A stretch of DNA of 8,776 bases from Pseudomonadota bacterium (GTDB lineage: Bacteria > Pseudomonadota > Gammaproteobacteria > Xanthomonadales > Rhodanobacteraceae): assembly GCA_021798675.1 (NCBI GenBank), contig JAJZGE010000046.1, forward strand, positions 1 to 8,776, read 5' to 3'. The translations under genes and the position numbers were made by a program. Below are positions 1 through 7,491 of the stretch, piece after piece (position 1 is the stretch's first letter; the number at the start of each line of letters is the position of its first letter). Under the pieces are notes generated by a model. It saw only the letters and a program-made list of their open reading frames with translations, was not told the DNA's origin and made no database searches.

Positions 1-42
1 AAAATTGTCGGCTAGTCATCCGATCACAGTGCAGGCAATGTC

Positions 43-765
43 ATGGGTAGAGGCCCGTCCATCGAAGGCCGCAAGAGCGCCGAAGACGCCAAGCGCGCCA
101 AGGTGTTCACCAAGCTGATCCGCGAAATCACCGTGGCCACGCGCTCCGGCGTCGCCGATCCTTCCGGCAATCCGCGATTGCGCGCGGCGATCGACAAGGC
201 GCTGTCGGCGAACATGACGCGTGACACCATCGACCGCGCGGTCAAGCGCGGTTCCGGCGCCGACGGCGGCGCGCACATGGAGGAGCTGCGCTACGAGGGC
301 TACGGCCCGGGTGGCATCGCGCTGATCATCGAGTGCTTCACCGACAACCCGGTGCGCACCGTGGCGGACGTGCGCAACGTGCTGACCCGGCACGGCGGCA
401 ACCTCGGCACCAGTGGCTCGGTGGCATTCCAGTTCAACCGATGCGGCGAGCTGGTATTTGCCACCGGCGGCGACGCGGCGGCCGAGGAGAAGGTGCTGGA
501 AGCGGCACTGGAAGCCGGCGCTGACGACGTGGTCAACGAGCATGGCGAAAGTACTGTGCTGTGCACGCCGGAAAATTTCGAGGCGGTGCAGCAGGCGCTG
601 TTGGCGGCCGGGCTGGTCTCGGTGCATGCCGGCGTGGTCATGCGTCCGCATAACCGCGTGGCGGTGTCCGGCGAGGCGCAGGAAACCCTGCTCGACCTGC
701 TCGAAAAGCTCGACGCGCTGGACGATGTCAGCGACGTCTCGCACAATGCCGCGCTGTCCGCGTGA
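43..765 (+). CDS. yebC: YebC/PmpR/TACO1-family protein
   Basis: This encodes a 240-residue cytoplasmic protein of the YebC/TACO1 family. Members were long annotated as DNA-binding transcriptional regulators; more recent work on bacterial YebC and mitochondrial TACO1 points to helping ribosomes through difficult stretches such as polyproline. Family marks are the N-terminal block around residues 10-30 (RKSAEDAKRAKVFTKLIREI), NPRLRAAIDKA at 43-53, the core LRYEGYGPGG at 82-91, and GGNLGTSGSVAFQF at 118-131. Most family members begin MAGHSKW; here the start reads MGRGPSIEGRK, which I associate with Xanthomonadaceae. Length is normal (about 240-250). The ATG at 43 is chosen because translation from it gives the family N-terminus; no strong ribosome binding site precedes it, and an ATG at 38 is out of frame. 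It precedes ruvC, a common arrangement in Proteobacteria. Confidence 0.96.
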   Translation: MGRGPSIEGRKSAEDAKRAKVFTKLIREITVATRSGVADPSGNPRLRAAIDKALSANMTRDTIDRAVKRGSGADGGAHMEELRYEGYGPGGIALIIECFTDNPVRTVADVRNVLTRHGGNLGTSGSVAFQFNRCGELVFATGGDAAAEEKVLEAALEAGADDVVNEHGESTVLCTPENFEAVQQALLAAGLVSVHAGVVMRPHNRVAVSGEAQETLLDLLEKLDALDDVSDVSHNAALSA

Positions 766-825
766 GGCGCTTGCCGGGTCAGCGTGCCTAGCCGTACCAG
801 CCAGCTCCCCGGCACTGCCGCGGTC

Positions 826-1344
826 GTGCGCATCATCGGCATCGACCCGGGCAGCCAGCGCACCGGCGTGGGCATCATCGACGTGGGCATGACGGGCAAA
901 TTGACGCATGTCTTCCACGGCGCGCTGGCGGTGGCGGCCGAGGCCAGCTTCCCGCTGCGCCTGAAACGCATCTTTGACGAGCTGTGTGACATCATCGCCA
1001 CCCATCAGCCGGTCGAGTGCGGGATCGAGCGCGTGTTCATGGCACGCAACCCCGATTCGGCGCTGAAGCTGGGACAGGCGCGCGGCGCCGCGATTTGTGC
1101 GGTGGTCAGTCGGGGGATCGTGGTGCACGAATATGCAGCAACGGAAGTGAAGCAGGCGGTAGTCGGCAGCGGCCGCAGCGACAAGACCCAGGTGCAGCAC
1201 ATGATCGGTATTTTGCTCGGCCTGCAAGGGCCGCTGCAGGCGGATGCCGCCGACGCGCTGGCGATCGCGGTGACACATGCGCACACCCGCGCCAGCTTGG
1301 CGCGGGTCGGGATTCCGCGCAGTGCATGGCGGCGGCGCCGATGA
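826..1344 (+). CDS. ruvC: Holliday junction resolvase RuvC
   Basis: RuvC is the dimeric, magnesium-dependent endonuclease that cuts Holliday junctions symmetrically after RuvAB branch migration. With the GTG at 826 the product is 172 residues, close to the 173 of E. coli RuvC, and begins [10 protein letters not shown] as the family does. The RNase H-like fold is recognisable: the four acidic catalytic residues fall at D7 (GIDPGS), E68 (CGIERVF), D140 and D143 ([11 protein letters not shown]), and the aromatic F71 follows in ERVFMARN. The basic tail SAWRRRR closes the protein. A GTG at 784 in the same frame would add 14 residues ([14 protein letters not shown]) without family counterpart, so 826 is preferred, although neither start has a clear ribosome binding site. 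It follows yebC by 60 nt and its TGA overlaps the ruvA ATG (ATGA), suggesting translational coupling. Confidence 0.96.
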   Translation: MRIIGIDPGSQRTGVGIIDVGMTGKLTHVFHGALAVAAEASFPLRLKRIFDELCDIIATHQPVECGIERVFMARNPDSALKLGQARGAAICAVVSRGIVVHEYAATEVKQAVVGSGRSDKTQVQHMIGILLGLQGPLQADAADALAIAVTHAHTRASLARVGIPRSAWRRRR

Positions 1345-1937
1345 TCGGCCGTCTGCGCGGCACGCTGGTTTCCAAGCAGCCGCCATGGCTGCTGCTCGAG
1401 GTGGCTGGCGTCGGCTACGAGGTGCAGGCACCGATGTCCACCATCTACGACCTGCCCGGGGTCGGCAAGGAAGTGATCCTGCTCACCCACTACGCCGTGA
1501 AGGAGGACGGCGCGGCGCTGTATGGCTTCCTGCACGAGGCCGAGCGATCGCTGTTCCGCAACCTGCAGAAGGTAAGCGGGATCGGCGCCAAGATCGCGCT
1601 GGCGGTGCTGTCGGGCGTTTCCACCGAGCATTTTGCGCGGCTGGTACAGGCCGGCGACGTGGCGGCGCTGACCAGGATTCCCGGCATCGGCAAGAAGACC
1701 GCCGAGCGCATCGTGGTGGAATTGCGCGACCGGCTCGACGGCCTGTCCAGCCTGCCTGGGGCCGCCATGCCGGTTGGCGGTGCGCCGCTGGACGCGGCCG
1801 GCGAGGCCAGCGGCGCGCTGCAGCAGTTGGGCTACAAGCCGGTCGAAGTGACCCGGCTGGTGCAGAAAGTCGCCGCCGAGGGCGACAGTGCCGAAACCAT
1901 CATCCGCAAGGCGCTGCGCGCCGCACTCGGGAGCTGA
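1341..1937 (+). CDS. ruvA: Holliday junction branch migration subunit RuvA
   Basis: RuvA is the tetrameric junction-binding platform that holds the four DNA arms open and loads the RuvB motors. The product has 198 residues, close to E. coli RuvA (203). It starts MIGRLRGTL, the family N-terminus of the OB-fold domain (about 1-62). The acidic pin is preserved as E55-D56 in [11 protein letters not shown]. Two helix-hairpin-helix motifs follow: [14 protein letters not shown] at 78-91 and [16 protein letters not shown] at 113-128. After a flexible linker (about 135-155), the C-terminal RuvB-contacting three-helix domain spans about 155-196. An in-frame ATG at 1326 would add MAAAP, but the ATG at 1341, overlapping the ruvC stop as ATGA, gives the conserved start. 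The kup start codon lies 4 nt after the stop. Confidence 0.97.
   Translation: MIGRLRGTLVSKQPPWLLLEVAGVGYEVQAPMSTIYDLPGVGKEVILLTHYAVKEDGAALYGFLHEAERSLFRNLQKVSGIGAKIALAVLSGVSTEHFARLVQAGDVAALTRIPGIGKKTAERIVVELRDRLDGLSSLPGAAMPVGGAPLDAAGEASGALQQLGYKPVEVTRLVQKVAAEGDSAETIIRKALRAALGS
1929..1933 (+). promoter_or_regulatory. Ribosome binding site deciding the kup start
   Basis: GGGAG lies inside the last codons of ruvA, 8 nt before the GTG at 1942. This spacing is good, whereas the ATG at 1969 has only a purine stretch abutting it. It therefore favours a GTG start for kup and translation right after ruvA termination. Confidence 0.6.
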
Positions 1938-1941
1938 TCCA

Positions 1942-3834
1942 GTGACTGCAGAATCCATCCAGAGCGAGATGACCAAGCGTCGTCTGGCCAGTCTGGGCCT
2001 TGGTGCCATCGGCGTGGTCTACGGTGACATCGGCACCAGCCCGTTGTACACGATGAACCAGACGCTGACCCATGACGGCATGAGGGTGACGCCGGAGAGC
2101 GTCTACGGCGTGCTCTCGCTGATCTTCTGGGCGCAGATCCTGGTGGTGTCGCTGAAGTACGTGGTGTTCATCATGCGCGCCGACAACAAGGGCGAGGGCG
2201 GCATCATGGCGCTTATGGCGCTGGCGCAGCGCAGCGTGCGCGAACGGCCGCAGCTGCGCTGGGGGCTGGCGCTGCTGGGCATCTTCGGCGCGGCGCTGTT
2301 CTATGGCGATGGCGTGATCACGCCGGCGATCTCGGTGCTGGGCGCAGTCGAGGGCCTCAAGGTGGTGGCGCCGCATCTGTCCCACTGGGTGGTGCCGATC
2401 AGCCTGATCATCCTGCTGCTGCTGTTCACCATCCAGCGCGGTGGCACCGAGCGGGTGGGGCGGCTGTTCGGACCGATCATGGTGGTTTGGTTCGTCACCA
2501 TCGCCCTGCTCGGCGTGCAGATGATCGCGCGCAATCCGCACGTGCTGTACGCGCTGGATCCGCGTCACGCAGTGTGGTTTTTCCAGACCCATGGCTTCCG
2601 CGGCTTCCTTGCGCTGGGCGGCGTGGTGCTGGCGCTCACTGGCGCCGAGGCGCTGTATGCGGACATGGGCCACTTCGGCAAGAAGCCCATCCGACTGGCG
2701 TGGTTCAGCTTCGTGCTGCCGGCGCTGGTACTCAACTATTTCGGTCAGGGCGCACTGCTGCTGGATGATCCGACCGCCATCGATAATCCGTTCTTCCGGC
2801 TGGCGCCGGACATCCTGCGTGCGCCGCTGATCGCGCTGGCCTGCGTGGCCGCGGTGATCGCCTCGCAGGCGGTGATCTCCGGTGCCTACTCGATGACGCG
2901 CGAGGCGATGTCGCTGGGCTACTCGCCGCGGATGGCGGTGGTGCATACCTCCAGCGAGATGTCCGGGCAGGTGTTTGTGCCGTGGGTGAACTATTTCCTG
3001 CTGATCATGGTGATGCTGGCGGTGGTCGGCTTCGGCTCGTCTGACAGCCTGGGCGCGGCCTACGGCATCGCGGTTACCGGCACCATGACGATCACCTCGC
3101 TGCTGGCGCTGGTGGTGGCGCGCTACCAGTGGGGCTGGAGTCGCCTCACGGTGATCAGCGTGGGCTCGCTGTTCCTGGTGATCGACCTGTCGTTCTTCAG
3201 CGCCAACCTGATCAAGGTGGAATACGGCGGCTGGTTCCCGCTGGTACTGGGCGTGGTGGTTTTCACCATGATGACCACCTGGCGGCGCGGCCGCGAGCTG
3301 GTGGTGCGCGAGATCAAGCAGTCCGGCCTGGCGCTGGCGCCGTTCATCGTCAACATTACCCAGCATCCGCCGCTGCGGGTGCCGGGCACGGCCATTTTCC
3401 TCACCGCCAACCAGCATTCCGTGCCGCACGCCATGTTGCATAACCTCAAGCACAACAAGGTGCTGCACGAACGCAACCTGCTGCTCACGGTGGATATGCT
3501 GGAAACGCCGCTGGCCGATCCGGATGAGCGCATTCAGATCACTTCGCTGGGCGACGAGTTCTTCGGCCTGGAGCTGCGCTTCGGCTTTGCCGAGGACCCG
3601 AACATTCCGCTGGCGCTGTCGCAGTGCGGCCGACAGGGTCTGTCCTTCGACATGATGGACACCACGTTCTTCCTGTCGCGCGAGACCATCGTTTCCGACA
3701 AGCGGCGCCCTGGCATGGTGCTGTGGCGCGACCGGCTGTTCGCTTTCATGGCGCGCAATGCAATGCCGGCCACCGCGTTCTTCAAGATTCCCGGCAACCG
3801 CCTGATCGAGCTGGGCGCGCAGGTCGAGATCTAG
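1942..3834 (+). CDS. kup: Low-affinity potassium transport protein Kup
   Basis: This is a KUP/HAK/KT-family inner-membrane permease that takes up K+, probably as a proton symporter. From the GTG at 1942 it has 630 residues (E. coli Kup: 622). Family signatures are GVVYGDIGTSPLYT at 24-37, the RADNKGEGG loop at 79-87, and FYGDGVITPAISVLGAVEG at 120-138. About twelve hydrophobic membrane segments follow up to about residue 450, then a cytosolic C-terminal domain of about 170 residues including PGTAIFLTANQHSVPHAMLHN and the end motif FFKIPGNRLIELGAQVEI. The start is supported by a GGGAG site; the ATG at 1969 would shorten it by nine residues, all before the conserved part. It lies 4 nt after ruvA and separates ruvA from ruvB, to which it has no known functional link. 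It ends with TAG. Confidence 0.96.
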   Translation: MTAESIQSEMTKRRLASLGLGAIGVVYGDIGTSPLYTMNQTLTHDGMRVTPESVYGVLSLIFWAQILVVSLKYVVFIMRADNKGEGGIMALMALAQRSVRERPQLRWGLALLGIFGAALFYGDGVITPAISVLGAVEGLKVVAPHLSHWVVPISLIILLLLFTIQRGGTERVGRLFGPIMVVWFVTIALLGVQMIARNPHVLYALDPRHAVWFFQTHGFRGFLALGGVVLALTGAEALYADMGHFGKKPIRLAWFSFVLPALVLNYFGQGALLLDDPTAIDNPFFRLAPDILRAPLIALACVAAVIASQAVISGAYSMTREAMSLGYSPRMAVVHTSSEMSGQVFVPWVNYFLLIMVMLAVVGFGSSDSLGAAYGIAVTGTMTITSLLALVVARYQWGWSRLTVISVGSLFLVIDLSFFSANLIKVEYGGWFPLVLGVVVFTMMTTWRRGRELVVREIKQSGLALAPFIVNITQHPPLRVPGTAIFLTANQHSVPHAMLHNLKHNKVLHERNLLLTVDMLETPLADPDERIQITSLGDEFFGLELRFGFAEDPNIPLALSQCGRQGLSFDMMDTTFFLSRETIVSDKRRPGMVLWRDRLFAFMARNAMPATAFFKIPGNRLIELGAQVEI

Positions 3835-3882
3835 GCAGCGGCCGGCGAGGGTCCGGGTCGATGTTCCCTGTTCCCCGCTGCC
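3834..3882. repeat. Imperfect hairpin-forming inverted repeat between kup and ruvB
   Basis: GGCAGCGG at 3834-3841 is the exact reverse complement of CCGCTGCC at 3875-3882, leaving a 33-nt loop. The stem begins at the last base of the kup stop codon. There is no U-tract after it, so it is not a standard intrinsic terminator; it could protect the kup mRNA end or be chance in GC-rich DNA. Confidence 0.3.
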
Positions 3883-3890
3883 GGTTCCCC
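3863..3890. repeat. Four-unit heptamer tandem repeat
   Basis: Units of 7 nt start at 3863, 3870, 3877 and 3884. The first, second and fourth match GTTCCCC or differ in the last base only (GTTCCCT at 3863). The third (GCTGCCG) has drifted. On the other strand the unit reads GGGGAAC. It fills most of the spacer upstream of ruvB. I recall short heptamer arrays of this general look in intergenic regions of xanthomonads, but cannot verify that here. Confidence 0.5.
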
Positions 3891-3891
3891 G

Positions 3892-3897
3892 CATAAT
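3892..3897 (+). promoter_or_regulatory. Possible -10 element of a ruvB promoter
   Basis: CATAAT matches the sigma-70 -10 consensus TATAAT at five of six positions, in an otherwise very GC-rich stretch. It ends 6 nt before the ruvB ATG, so transcription would begin at or near the A of the start codon. No good -35 hexamer sits 17 nt upstream, where the heptamer repeats lie, so the call is tentative. Confidence 0.3.
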
Positions 3898-3903
3898 GCC
3901 GGC

Positions 3904-4953
3904 ATGACCGAAGCCCGCATCATCACTGCTGCCGCGCAGCTCGACGACGCGGCGCTGGAAGCCACCATTCGCCCGCAGCGGCTGGCCGAGTATCTCGGGC
4001 AGCAGCCGGTGCGCGAGCAACTGTCGATCTACATCGAGGCGGCCAGAAAGCGCGGCGGGGCGCTGGATCATGTGCTGATTTTCGGGCCGCCCGGGCTGGG
4101 CAAGACCACGCTGTCGCACGTGATCGCCAACGAGCTCGGCGTCAACCTGCGCTCGACCTCCGGCCCGGTGCTGGAGCGCGCCGGCGACCTGGCCGCGCTG
4201 CTCACCAATCTGGAGCCGAACGACGTGCTGTTCGTCGACGAGATCCATCGGCTGTCGCCGGTGGTGGAGGAGGTGCTGTACCCGGCGATGGAGGATTTCC
4301 AGATCGACATCATGATCGGCGAAGGCCCGGCTGCGCGCTCGATCAAGCTGGATCTGCCGCCGTTCACGCTGATCGGCGCCACCACCCGTGCCGGCATGCT
4401 CACCGCGCCGCTGCGCGACCGCTTCGGCATCGTGCAGCGGCTGGAGTTCTACACCACCGACGAGCTCAGCGCGATTGTGCGGCGGGCGGCACGCATCCTC
4501 GGCATCACCTGCGCACCGGAGGGCGCGCACGAGATCGCCCGTCGCTCGCGCGGCACCCCGCGCATCGCCAACCGACTGCTGCGTCGCGTGCGCGATTACG
4601 CCGAAGTGCGCGCTGGCGGCGAGATCACGCTGGCAGTGGCACAGGCCGCGCTGGACATGCTGAAGATCGATCCGGAAGGTTTCGACGAACTCGATCGGCG
4701 CCTGCTCGGCCTGATCGTGGAGAATTTCGACGGCGGCCCGGTCGGGGTGGAGTCGCTGGCCGCCGCGCTGAGCGAGGACCGCGGCACGCTGGAGGACGTG
4801 GTGGAGCCGTTCCTGATCCAGCAGGGCTACCTGATCCGCACCGCGCGCGGGCGCATGGTGAGCGCGAAGGGCTGGCGCCATCTCGGCCTGACCCCGCCGC
4901 CGCGGCAACCGCAGCCGAGCGACCTGTTCCAGGCCGCCGCCGGCGATGACTGA
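3904..4953 (+). CDS. ruvB: Holliday junction branch migration DNA helicase RuvB
   Basis: RuvB is the hexameric AAA+ ATPase ring that pumps DNA through the RuvA-bound Holliday junction. The product has 349 residues, in the usual 335-350 range. Motifs in order are Walker [10 protein letters not shown] at 61-69, Walker B LFVDEIH at 109-115, sensor 1 GATTRAG at 158-164, the arginine-finger segment LRDRFG at 170-175, and sensor 2 GTPRIANR at 217-224. The winged-helix DNA-binding domain is at the C-terminus with [19 protein letters not shown] at 292-310 followed by IRTARGR. The last 20 residues ([12 protein letters not shown]...) are a variable tail. The ATG at 3904 gives the family start and has no visible ribosome binding site. 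It is separated from ruvA by kup, and its end overlaps ybgC by 8 nt. Confidence 0.98.
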   Translation: MTEARIITAAAQLDDAALEATIRPQRLAEYLGQQPVREQLSIYIEAARKRGGALDHVLIFGPPGLGKTTLSHVIANELGVNLRSTSGPVLERAGDLAALLTNLEPNDVLFVDEIHRLSPVVEEVLYPAMEDFQIDIMIGEGPAARSIKLDLPPFTLIGATTRAGMLTAPLRDRFGIVQRLEFYTTDELSAIVRRAARILGITCAPEGAHEIARRSRGTPRIANRLLRRVRDYAEVRAGGEITLAVAQAALDMLKIDPEGFDELDRRLLGLIVENFDGGPVGVESLAAALSEDRGTLEDVVEPFLIQQGYLIRTARGRMVSAKGWRHLGLTPPPRQPQPSDLFQAAAGDD

Positions 4954-5365
4954 ATCCGCGCCGAAGCCACCCTTTCGCTGGCCGGTGCGGGTGTACTGGG
5001 AAGACACCGACGCCGGTGGCGTGGTCTATCACGCCAGCTATCTGCGCTTCCTGGAGCGTGCTCGCAGCGAATGGCTGCGCGGGCTGGGCATCGACCAGTT
5101 GGCGTTCAAGCAGGCCACCGGGCTGGCGTTCCTGGTGCGCGAGATGCACATCGACTTCCTCCAGGCCGCCCTGCTGGATGATGAACTGTCGGTCACGGTG
5201 GAAGTCAAACAGCGGCGCGCAGCCAGTATCCTGTTCGACCAGTGCATCACCCGTGCCGATGGCAGCCGGCTGATTCGCGCCGAGGTGCGGGTGGCCTGCG
5301 TGGACATGCTGCGCATGCGCGCGGCGCCGATGCCGAGCGATCTTTTTCCCGAAACTGCCCCCTGA
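4946..5365 (+). CDS. ybgC: Tol-Pal-associated acyl-CoA thioesterase YbgC
   Basis: YbgC is a small cytoplasmic hotdog-fold thioesterase that hydrolyses acyl-CoA or acyl-ACP esters and is encoded as the first gene of the tol-pal cluster in many Proteobacteria. Its exact role with Tol-Pal is unsettled; a link to phospholipid synthesis has been proposed. The product has 139 residues (E. coli 134). The signature [20 protein letters not shown] spans 10-29, with D22 matching the catalytic aspartate D18 of the E. coli protein. It continues with [15 protein letters not shown], then the hotdog sheet with [10 protein letters not shown] and a C-terminal [15 protein letters not shown]. The ATG at 4946 lies inside the last codons of ruvB, so reinitiation after ruvB termination is likely. 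The gap to tolQ is 32 nt. Confidence 0.95.
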   Translation: MTESAPKPPFRWPVRVYWEDTDAGGVVYHASYLRFLERARSEWLRGLGIDQLAFKQATGLAFLVREMHIDFLQAALLDDELSVTVEVKQRRAASILFDQCITRADGSRLIRAEVRVACVDMLRMRAAPMPSDLFPETAP

Positions 5366-5381
5366 CCCCAAGCCGACTGGC

Positions 5382-5387
5382 GGAGAA
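5382..5387 (+). promoter_or_regulatory. Ribosome binding site of tolQ
   Basis: GGAGAA lies in the short ybgC-tolQ gap, 10 nt before the ATG at 5398. It supports this ATG over upstream in-frame codons that would extend TolQ into ybgC by up to 52 residues. Confidence 0.55.
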
Positions 5388-5397
5388 CCTTCAAGCA

Positions 5398-6084
5398 ATG
5401 AACGGTGGACTGAACATTTTCTCGCTGATCTCGGATTCGAGTTGGCCGGTCAAGGCGGTGCTGGCGATACTGCTGGTTGGCTCGTTCCTGTCATGGGTCA
5501 TCATCCTCCGCAAGCATGCGCAGACCAAAGCCGCGCTGGAGAGCGCCGAGGCGTTCGAGGAGCGCTTCTGGTCCGGCGGCGATCTGGCCCAGCTGTTTCG
5601 CGAAGTCAGTAATCGCGGTGCCAGCAACGGCGGCATCGAGAACATCTTCGAGTCCGGTTTCCGCGAATTCGCCCGCCAGCGCCAGCGCAAGAACCACGAT
5701 CCACGCAGCGTGATGGAGAGCTCCGAGCGCGCCATGCGCGTGGCCGGTTCGCGCGAAATCGGCCTGCTCGAGCGCAATCTGGAGTTTCTCGCCAATGTCG
5801 GTTCGATCAGCCCTTACGTGGGCCTGTTCGGCACCGTGTGGGGCATCATGGGCGCGTTCCAGGGCCTCGGCGAGATGAAGGACGTCACCATCGCGGTGGT
5901 CGCGCCGCACATCTCCGAAGCGCTGATCGCCACCGCCATGGGCCTGTTTGCCGCGATTCCGGCGCAATGGATGTACAACCGGTTCGCCACCAAGGTCGAG
6001 CGTATCGCCTCGCATTACGACGTGTTCCAGGAGGAGTTCTCCTCGGTGCTGCAGCGGCAGATCCAGACCGACGACGCGGCCTGA
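5398..6084 (+). CDS. tolQ: Tol-Pal motor protein TolQ
   Basis: TolQ is the MotA/ExbB-type inner-membrane subunit that forms a pentameric channel around a TolR dimer and converts proton flow into movement of TolA. The product is 228 residues (E. coli 230). Three membrane helices are visible at about 18-37, 130-155 and 167-192, with the large cytoplasmic loop between the first and second. The family core is NVGSISPYVGLFGTVWGIM at 133-151, then GLGEMKDVTIAVVAPHISEALIATAMGLFAAIPA. T146 and T179 correspond to the channel-lining threonines near E. coli T145 and T178. The ATG at 5398 gives the usual short N-terminus (MNGGLNIFSLI). It is followed 14 nt later by tolR. Confidence 0.97.
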   Translation: MNGGLNIFSLISDSSWPVKAVLAILLVGSFLSWVIILRKHAQTKAALESAEAFEERFWSGGDLAQLFREVSNRGASNGGIENIFESGFREFARQRQRKNHDPRSVMESSERAMRVAGSREIGLLERNLEFLANVGSISPYVGLFGTVWGIMGAFQGLGEMKDVTIAVVAPHISEALIATAMGLFAAIPAQWMYNRFATKVERIASHYDVFQEEFSSVLQRQIQTDDAA

Positions 6085-6086
6085 GC

Positions 6087-6090
6087 GGAG
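6087..6090 (+). promoter_or_regulatory. Ribosome binding site of tolR
   Basis: GGAG immediately follows the tolQ stop codon and lies 8 nt before the ATG at 6099. It fixes that ATG as the tolR start, although the reading frame is open much further upstream inside tolQ. Confidence 0.6.
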
Positions 6091-6098
6091 CAGCCGTC

Positions 6099-6546
<448 letters not shown>

Positions 6547-6560
<14 letters not shown>

Positions 6561-7491
6561 GGCGACGCCGAAGGCGGTCGTGCTCTCCGCCATCCTGCAT
6601 ATCGGCATCGTGGGGTTTCTGTTCCTCGCGATCCTGCCGTGCTCGCGCTACGAGGCGTTTTTCGATGCGCTGGGCCTGCCGGCCTGGATGAATCCGATCA
6701 CCTGCTCAAAGCCGCTGCAGCTGCAGGGTCCCATCATCGAGGCTACCCTGATCGGCCCCACCGGCAGCCCGCCGCCCAAGGCGGTGAAGGCCAAACCGGT
6801 GCCGAATTCGGTGCCGCCGCCGCCGTCCGTGCCACCCCCGCCGCCCCCGCCCACGCCCGACAAACCGGTGGTGAAGTCGCTTCCGCCGCCGCCCGATCAT
6901 CCCGATGTGAAGGATCAGGAGAAGGTGGTGGAGGACGCTGCGCTGCAGGCCGAGGCCAAGCAGCTGCAGGAAGAAAAGCAGCGCCAGCGGCAGTCCGAGC
7001 TGGACGCGCAGGCGGCCAGGCAGAAGGCGGAAAAGCAGAAGCAGCTGGACGAAATCTTCAAGAAGATGGACCAGGCGGCGGCGCAGACCAGGAAGCTGGA
7101 CAACACCGCGCGCCAGGCCAGGCAGCAGATGGCCGACCTGAAAAACGCCCAGGCCGACGGCCAGCCCGACCTGCCCAACACCGCGCAGCGCCAGACCGGC
7201 AACAACAGCCCCAACAGCAGCCTGAGCGACGCCTATGCGGCCGCCATTCAGAATGCGGTCACACCGAACTGGTTGCGGCCGGATAACATGCCGGATGTCC
7301 CGTGCGTGGTGCACATCGTGCAAATGATCGGCGGCGACGTGATGAGCGCCAAGGTCGACCCCAGCTGTCCCTACGACGACGCCGGCAAGCGCTCGATCGA
7401 AAATGCGGTACTCCGGACCAAGACCCTGCCTTACAAGGGTTTTGAGAGCGTGTTCAGTCGCGACATCACCCTCACCTTCAGACCGCAATGA
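6547..7491 (+). CDS. tolA: Tol-Pal periplasm-spanning protein TolA
   Basis: TolA is the TonB-like arm that transmits TolQR motion to TolB and Pal. At 314 residues it is shorter than the 421 of E. coli, mainly in the helical middle. The membrane helix is about 10-31 and carries the S14/H18 pair (SAILH) typical of motor-coupled TolA/TonB helices. Then come a segment with C32 and C53, GPIIEATLIG at 61-70, a proline-rich part at 75-120 with seven consecutive prolines (96-102), and a charged Gln/Lys/Glu/Ala coiled coil at about 122-203. The C-terminal domain (about 225-314) has DAYAAAIQNAVTPNWLRP, a probable disulfide between C253 and C274, and KRSIENAVLRTKTLPYKGF. Its ATG lies inside the tolR end with only a weak AAGAG upstream, so coupling to tolR is likely. 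Its stop overlaps the tolB start as ATGA. Confidence 0.95.

Noticed and set aside
1..42. Promoter upstream of yebC
   Set aside because: Only 42 nt are present. TTGTCG at 5-10 resembles a -35 element, but no -10-like hexamer lies at the right distance.
16..1431. Minus-strand open frame of 471 codons opposite yebC and ruvC
   Set aside because: Low-complexity Arg/His/Ala-rich translation with no family features, lying antisense to conserved genes; a codon-bias shadow.
3835..3903. Intrinsic terminator after kup
   Set aside because: There is an 8-bp inverted repeat, but its loop is 33 nt and no run of T follows, so it does not meet the usual pattern.
1900..5007. Very long open frame of 1035 codons on the minus strand opposite kup and ruvB
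   Set aside because: Its product is dominated by Arg, His, Gln and Ala with no recognisable domain. It lies wholly opposite two well-conserved genes and is what GC-rich codon use produces on the opposite strand.
6769..6894. Simple-sequence CCG-type repeat as a phase-variable tract in tolA
   Set aside because: The proline codons are mixed (CCG, CCC, CCA) and not a pure tandem unit, so slippage is not favoured; the region fits an ordinary TolA/TonB proline-rich linker.
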